Of a DNA stretch of 64,000 bases, positions 62,489 through 64,000 are shown piece by piece (the stretch's first letter is position 1; every line of letters begins with the position of its first letter). The notes beneath the pieces were generated by a model. That model did no database searches. It was not told the origin of the DNA and saw only the letters and a list, made by a program, of their open reading frames with translations. This stretch comes from Erythrobacter sp. JK5 (GTDB lineage: Bacteria; Pseudomonadota; Alphaproteobacteria; Sphingomonadales; Sphingomonadaceae). The stretch covers positions 2,542,001-2,606,000 of the forward strand of contig NZ_CP073577.1 of the NCBI RefSeq assembly GCF_018205975.1, in the 5' to 3' direction. The position numbers and the translations under genes are program-made.

Positions 62489-63465
62489 GCGGACCGGCCG
62501 AACCGGAGCGCAGGCGGAAAGGAAAGCGGATGGTGTGGTGGACCTTCGGTATCATCGTGCTGCTCATCGCCGGCGGCGGCGCCGCGTTGCAGTTTGCCAT
62601 CGCGCGCAACGGCCCGGCGGTGCTTTCCACGGTCGATCGGCTGGCGGGCGGCGATGCGGGTGGGAGGATGCAGGCCGCCATCTCGATCGGAGACCATCCG
62701 GCGCAAAAACTGATCGTGTGGGGCCCGCAATCGCGCGATCCGTCTGGCGCCCCGCTCCCGGTGCTGCTGTTTGTCCATGGCGGCAGCTGGAACTCGGGCG
62801 ATCCGGCCGATTATGGATTTTTCGCGCGTGCCTTTGTGCCAAAAGGGTTCGTGGTGGTGCTCGCGGGCTATCGCAAGCACCCCGACGCGGTCTATCCGGC
62901 GATGCTCGAAGACACGGCGGTTGCCGTCGCCTGGACCCGCGCGGAAATCGCCGGCTATGGCGGCGATCCCGACCGTATCACTCTGGTCGGCCATTCGGCC
63001 GGGGCATACAACGTGGTGCAGGTTGCGCTCGAGCGGCAATGGCTCGGGCGGCGCGGCCTTGCGGCAGACGATCTGGCAGGCGTGGTGGGGCTCGCGGGTC
63101 CGTACGATTTCTACCCGTTCGACAGCGACAGCGCGATCGCATCGTTCGGGGACGCGGACGACCCCGCAGCGACCCAGCCGGTCAATCACGTGCGCGCCGA
63201 TGCGCCGCCACTGCTGCTGATCCACGGCGAGAAGGACACGCTGGTCAAACCGCGCAACACCCGCGAGCTGGCGAAGCGGATCGCGGCAGCGGGCGGCAGG
63301 GTGACCACCAGGTTCTACCCGGCGATGAACCACAACGACCCGCTGGTTTCGCTCGCTGCACCGTGGCGTTCGCGCCGCGACGTCGACGATCTGATCGCCG
63401 AATTCGCCCTCTCGGCGACCAGACGGGACGAAACTTCAGTTCCGGTTCAGGCCGAAACACGTTAG
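62485..63465 (+). CDS. Alpha/beta hydrolase (esterase), membrane-anchored
   Basis: A 326-residue protein from a GTG overlapping the previous stop. An N-terminal transmembrane helix (FGIIVLLIAGGGAAL) is followed by an alpha/beta-hydrolase domain of the HSL/BD-FAE type: FVHGGSW oxyanion motif, nucleophile GHSAGAY, Asp in HGEKDTLVKP and His in MNHNDPL. Carboxylesterase activity in the periplasm is likely. It sits in a tightly packed run with App1 and an M48 protease. Confidence 0.85.
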   Translation: MSGPAEPERRRKGKRMVWWTFGIIVLLIAGGGAALQFAIARNGPAVLSTVDRLAGGDAGGRMQAAISIGDHPAQKLIVWGPQSRDPSGAPLPVLLFVHGGSWNSGDPADYGFFARAFVPKGFVVVLAGYRKHPDAVYPAMLEDTAVAVAWTRAEIAGYGGDPDRITLVGHSAGAYNVVQVALERQWLGRRGLAADDLAGVVGLAGPYDFYPFDSDSAIASFGDADDPAATQPVNHVRADAPPLLLIHGEKDTLVKPRNTRELAKRIAAAGGRVTTRFYPAMNHNDPLVSLAAPWRSRRDVDDLIAEFALSATRRDETSVPVQAETR

Positions 63466-63469
63466 GCCG

Positions 63470-64000
63470 ATGGCGATGCGCCGCTTCCCAGCCCTTTTCG
63501 CGTATGCGTTCGCCCTCGTCGCGACCTGCCTGTGGGCGGTCCAGCCGGTGGCGGCGCAGTCGATCCTGCGCGATGCAGAAACCGAAGCGCTGCTGCGCGA
63601 CATGGCCGCGCCGCTGGTCGAGGCCTCCGAGCTCGAGCCCGAGAATGTCGAAATCGTCCTGATCAACGACACCTCGATCAACGCCTTCGTTGCGGGCGGG
63701 CAGGTCGTCTACGTTCACGCCGGCCTGATCAACGCGGCCGAAACCGCCAACGAAGTGCAGGGCGTGATCGCCCACGAACTGGGCCACATCACCGCCGGCC
63801 ATGTGGTGCGTTTCGACGAACGGGTGCGCAGCGCACAGGGCATCACGATCCTGTCGCTGCTGCTGGGCGTCGGCGCGGCGCTGGCCGGGGCGGGCGACGC
63901 GGCAATCGGCGCGATGATGGCCGGTCAGCAGGCTGCACTCGGCAGCTTCCTCGCCTTCAATCGCAACCAGGAGGCCGCGACCGATCTTGCCGGGGTACGC
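63470..64000 (+). CDS. M48 family metalloprotease (3' truncated)
   Basis: The first 177 residues of a secreted zinc protease. A signal peptide ends PVAAQS. The zinc motif HELGHITAGH and the preceding NAFVAGGQVVYVHAGLI and ANEVQGVIAHE match BepA/YfgC-type M48 peptidases of the periplasm, which guard outer-membrane protein assembly and usually carry C-terminal TPRs. The third zinc ligand region (NRNQEAATD) is present at the window edge. The rest lies outside. Confidence 0.9.
   Translation, partial: MAMRRFPALFAYAFALVATCLWAVQPVAAQSILRDAETEALLRDMAAPLVEASELEPENVEIVLINDTSINAFVAGGQVVYVHAGLINAAETANEVQGVIAHELGHITAGHVVRFDERVRSAQGITILSLLLGVGAALAGAGDAAIGAMMAGQQAALGSFLAFNRNQEAATDLAGVR

Overview
The window looks like the chromosome of an aerobic, GC-rich alphaproteobacterium of the Sphingomonadales, most likely Erythrobacteraceae. 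Pointers are a CYP153-type alkane hydroxylase, MmcB, DUF2141 proteins, paired amidohydrolases, a TraA/DUF6118 mobilisation block typical of sphingomonads, and the GC-rich codon use. No 16S gene is present, so the genus is an inference.

Left flank (1-34.9 kb) is ordinary chromosome: an ABC exporter, CYP153, methionine sulfoxide reductases MsrB and MsrA (sharing a putative ECF-sigma promoter), a cell-surface glycan cluster (FAD oxidoreductase, GtrA, GT-C), a PilZ protein, tRNA-Leu, a CPA2 antiporter, IHF-beta, a GntR regulator, a peptide transporter, two amidohydrolases, an HxlR/thioesterase divergent pair, dxs, a Fur-family regulator, purH, a heparinase-like protein, rpe, and a diacylglycerol-kinase-like gene next to a nucleotidyltransferase-like gene. 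Six genes here carry one apparent single-base deletion each, all at or beside short G or C runs, and one of them is purH. This points to assembly or sequencing error rather than decay.

Island (about 35.34-57.07 kb). A tyrosine recombinase lies 160 bp inside a 15-bp sequence that matches the 3' end of the tRNA-Arg(CCG) gene at the other end in 14 of 15 positions, so the two are good attL/attR candidates for a roughly 21.7-kb element. From left to right it carries: integrase; an AbiGi/DUF2971-like protein; two AlpA-type regulators; a three-gene operon (unknown protein, RtcB2, PrfH) for repair of damaged ribosomes; a mobilisation block (two TraC/TraD-like proteins, TraA relaxase-helicase, DUF6118 protein); a four-gene operon (RHH, GNAT, XRE, ImmA/IrrE peptidase) divergent from a three-gene ubiquitin-like operon (multiubiquitin protein, E1/ThiF, DUF6527); and a complete RNA-repair/RNA-chaperone locus, rtcR < > rsr - Y-RNA array - rtcB - rlaP - rtcA.

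The most notable feature is the rsr-rtcB interval (52.7-53.4 kb). It is not spacer: it holds five tandem Y-RNA-like units on the minus strand. Each has a long terminal helix with a shared bipartite signature, and four enclose different tRNA-like modules. One module is a complete circularly permuted tRNA-Thr(UGU) with its CCA; another is a tRNA mimic whose anticodon-like arm ends in a GAAA tetraloop and whose acceptor-like arm ends in a GCAA tetraloop. A good sigma-54 promoter precedes rsr, and the divergent rtcR encodes a CARF-AAA+ sigma-54 activator, so Ro60, the Y RNAs, RtcB, RlaP and RtcA probably form one induced transcript. The element thus combines two RNA-repair systems and a protein-conjugation module, plausibly a multi-layer response to RNA-cleaving toxins or phage.

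Right flank (57.1-64 kb) is chromosome again: tRNA-Arg, MmcB, a sterol-desaturase-family protein, DUF2141, a PAS-domain acidic protein, an App1-type phosphatase, an alpha/beta hydrolase, and the start of an M48 metalloprotease.
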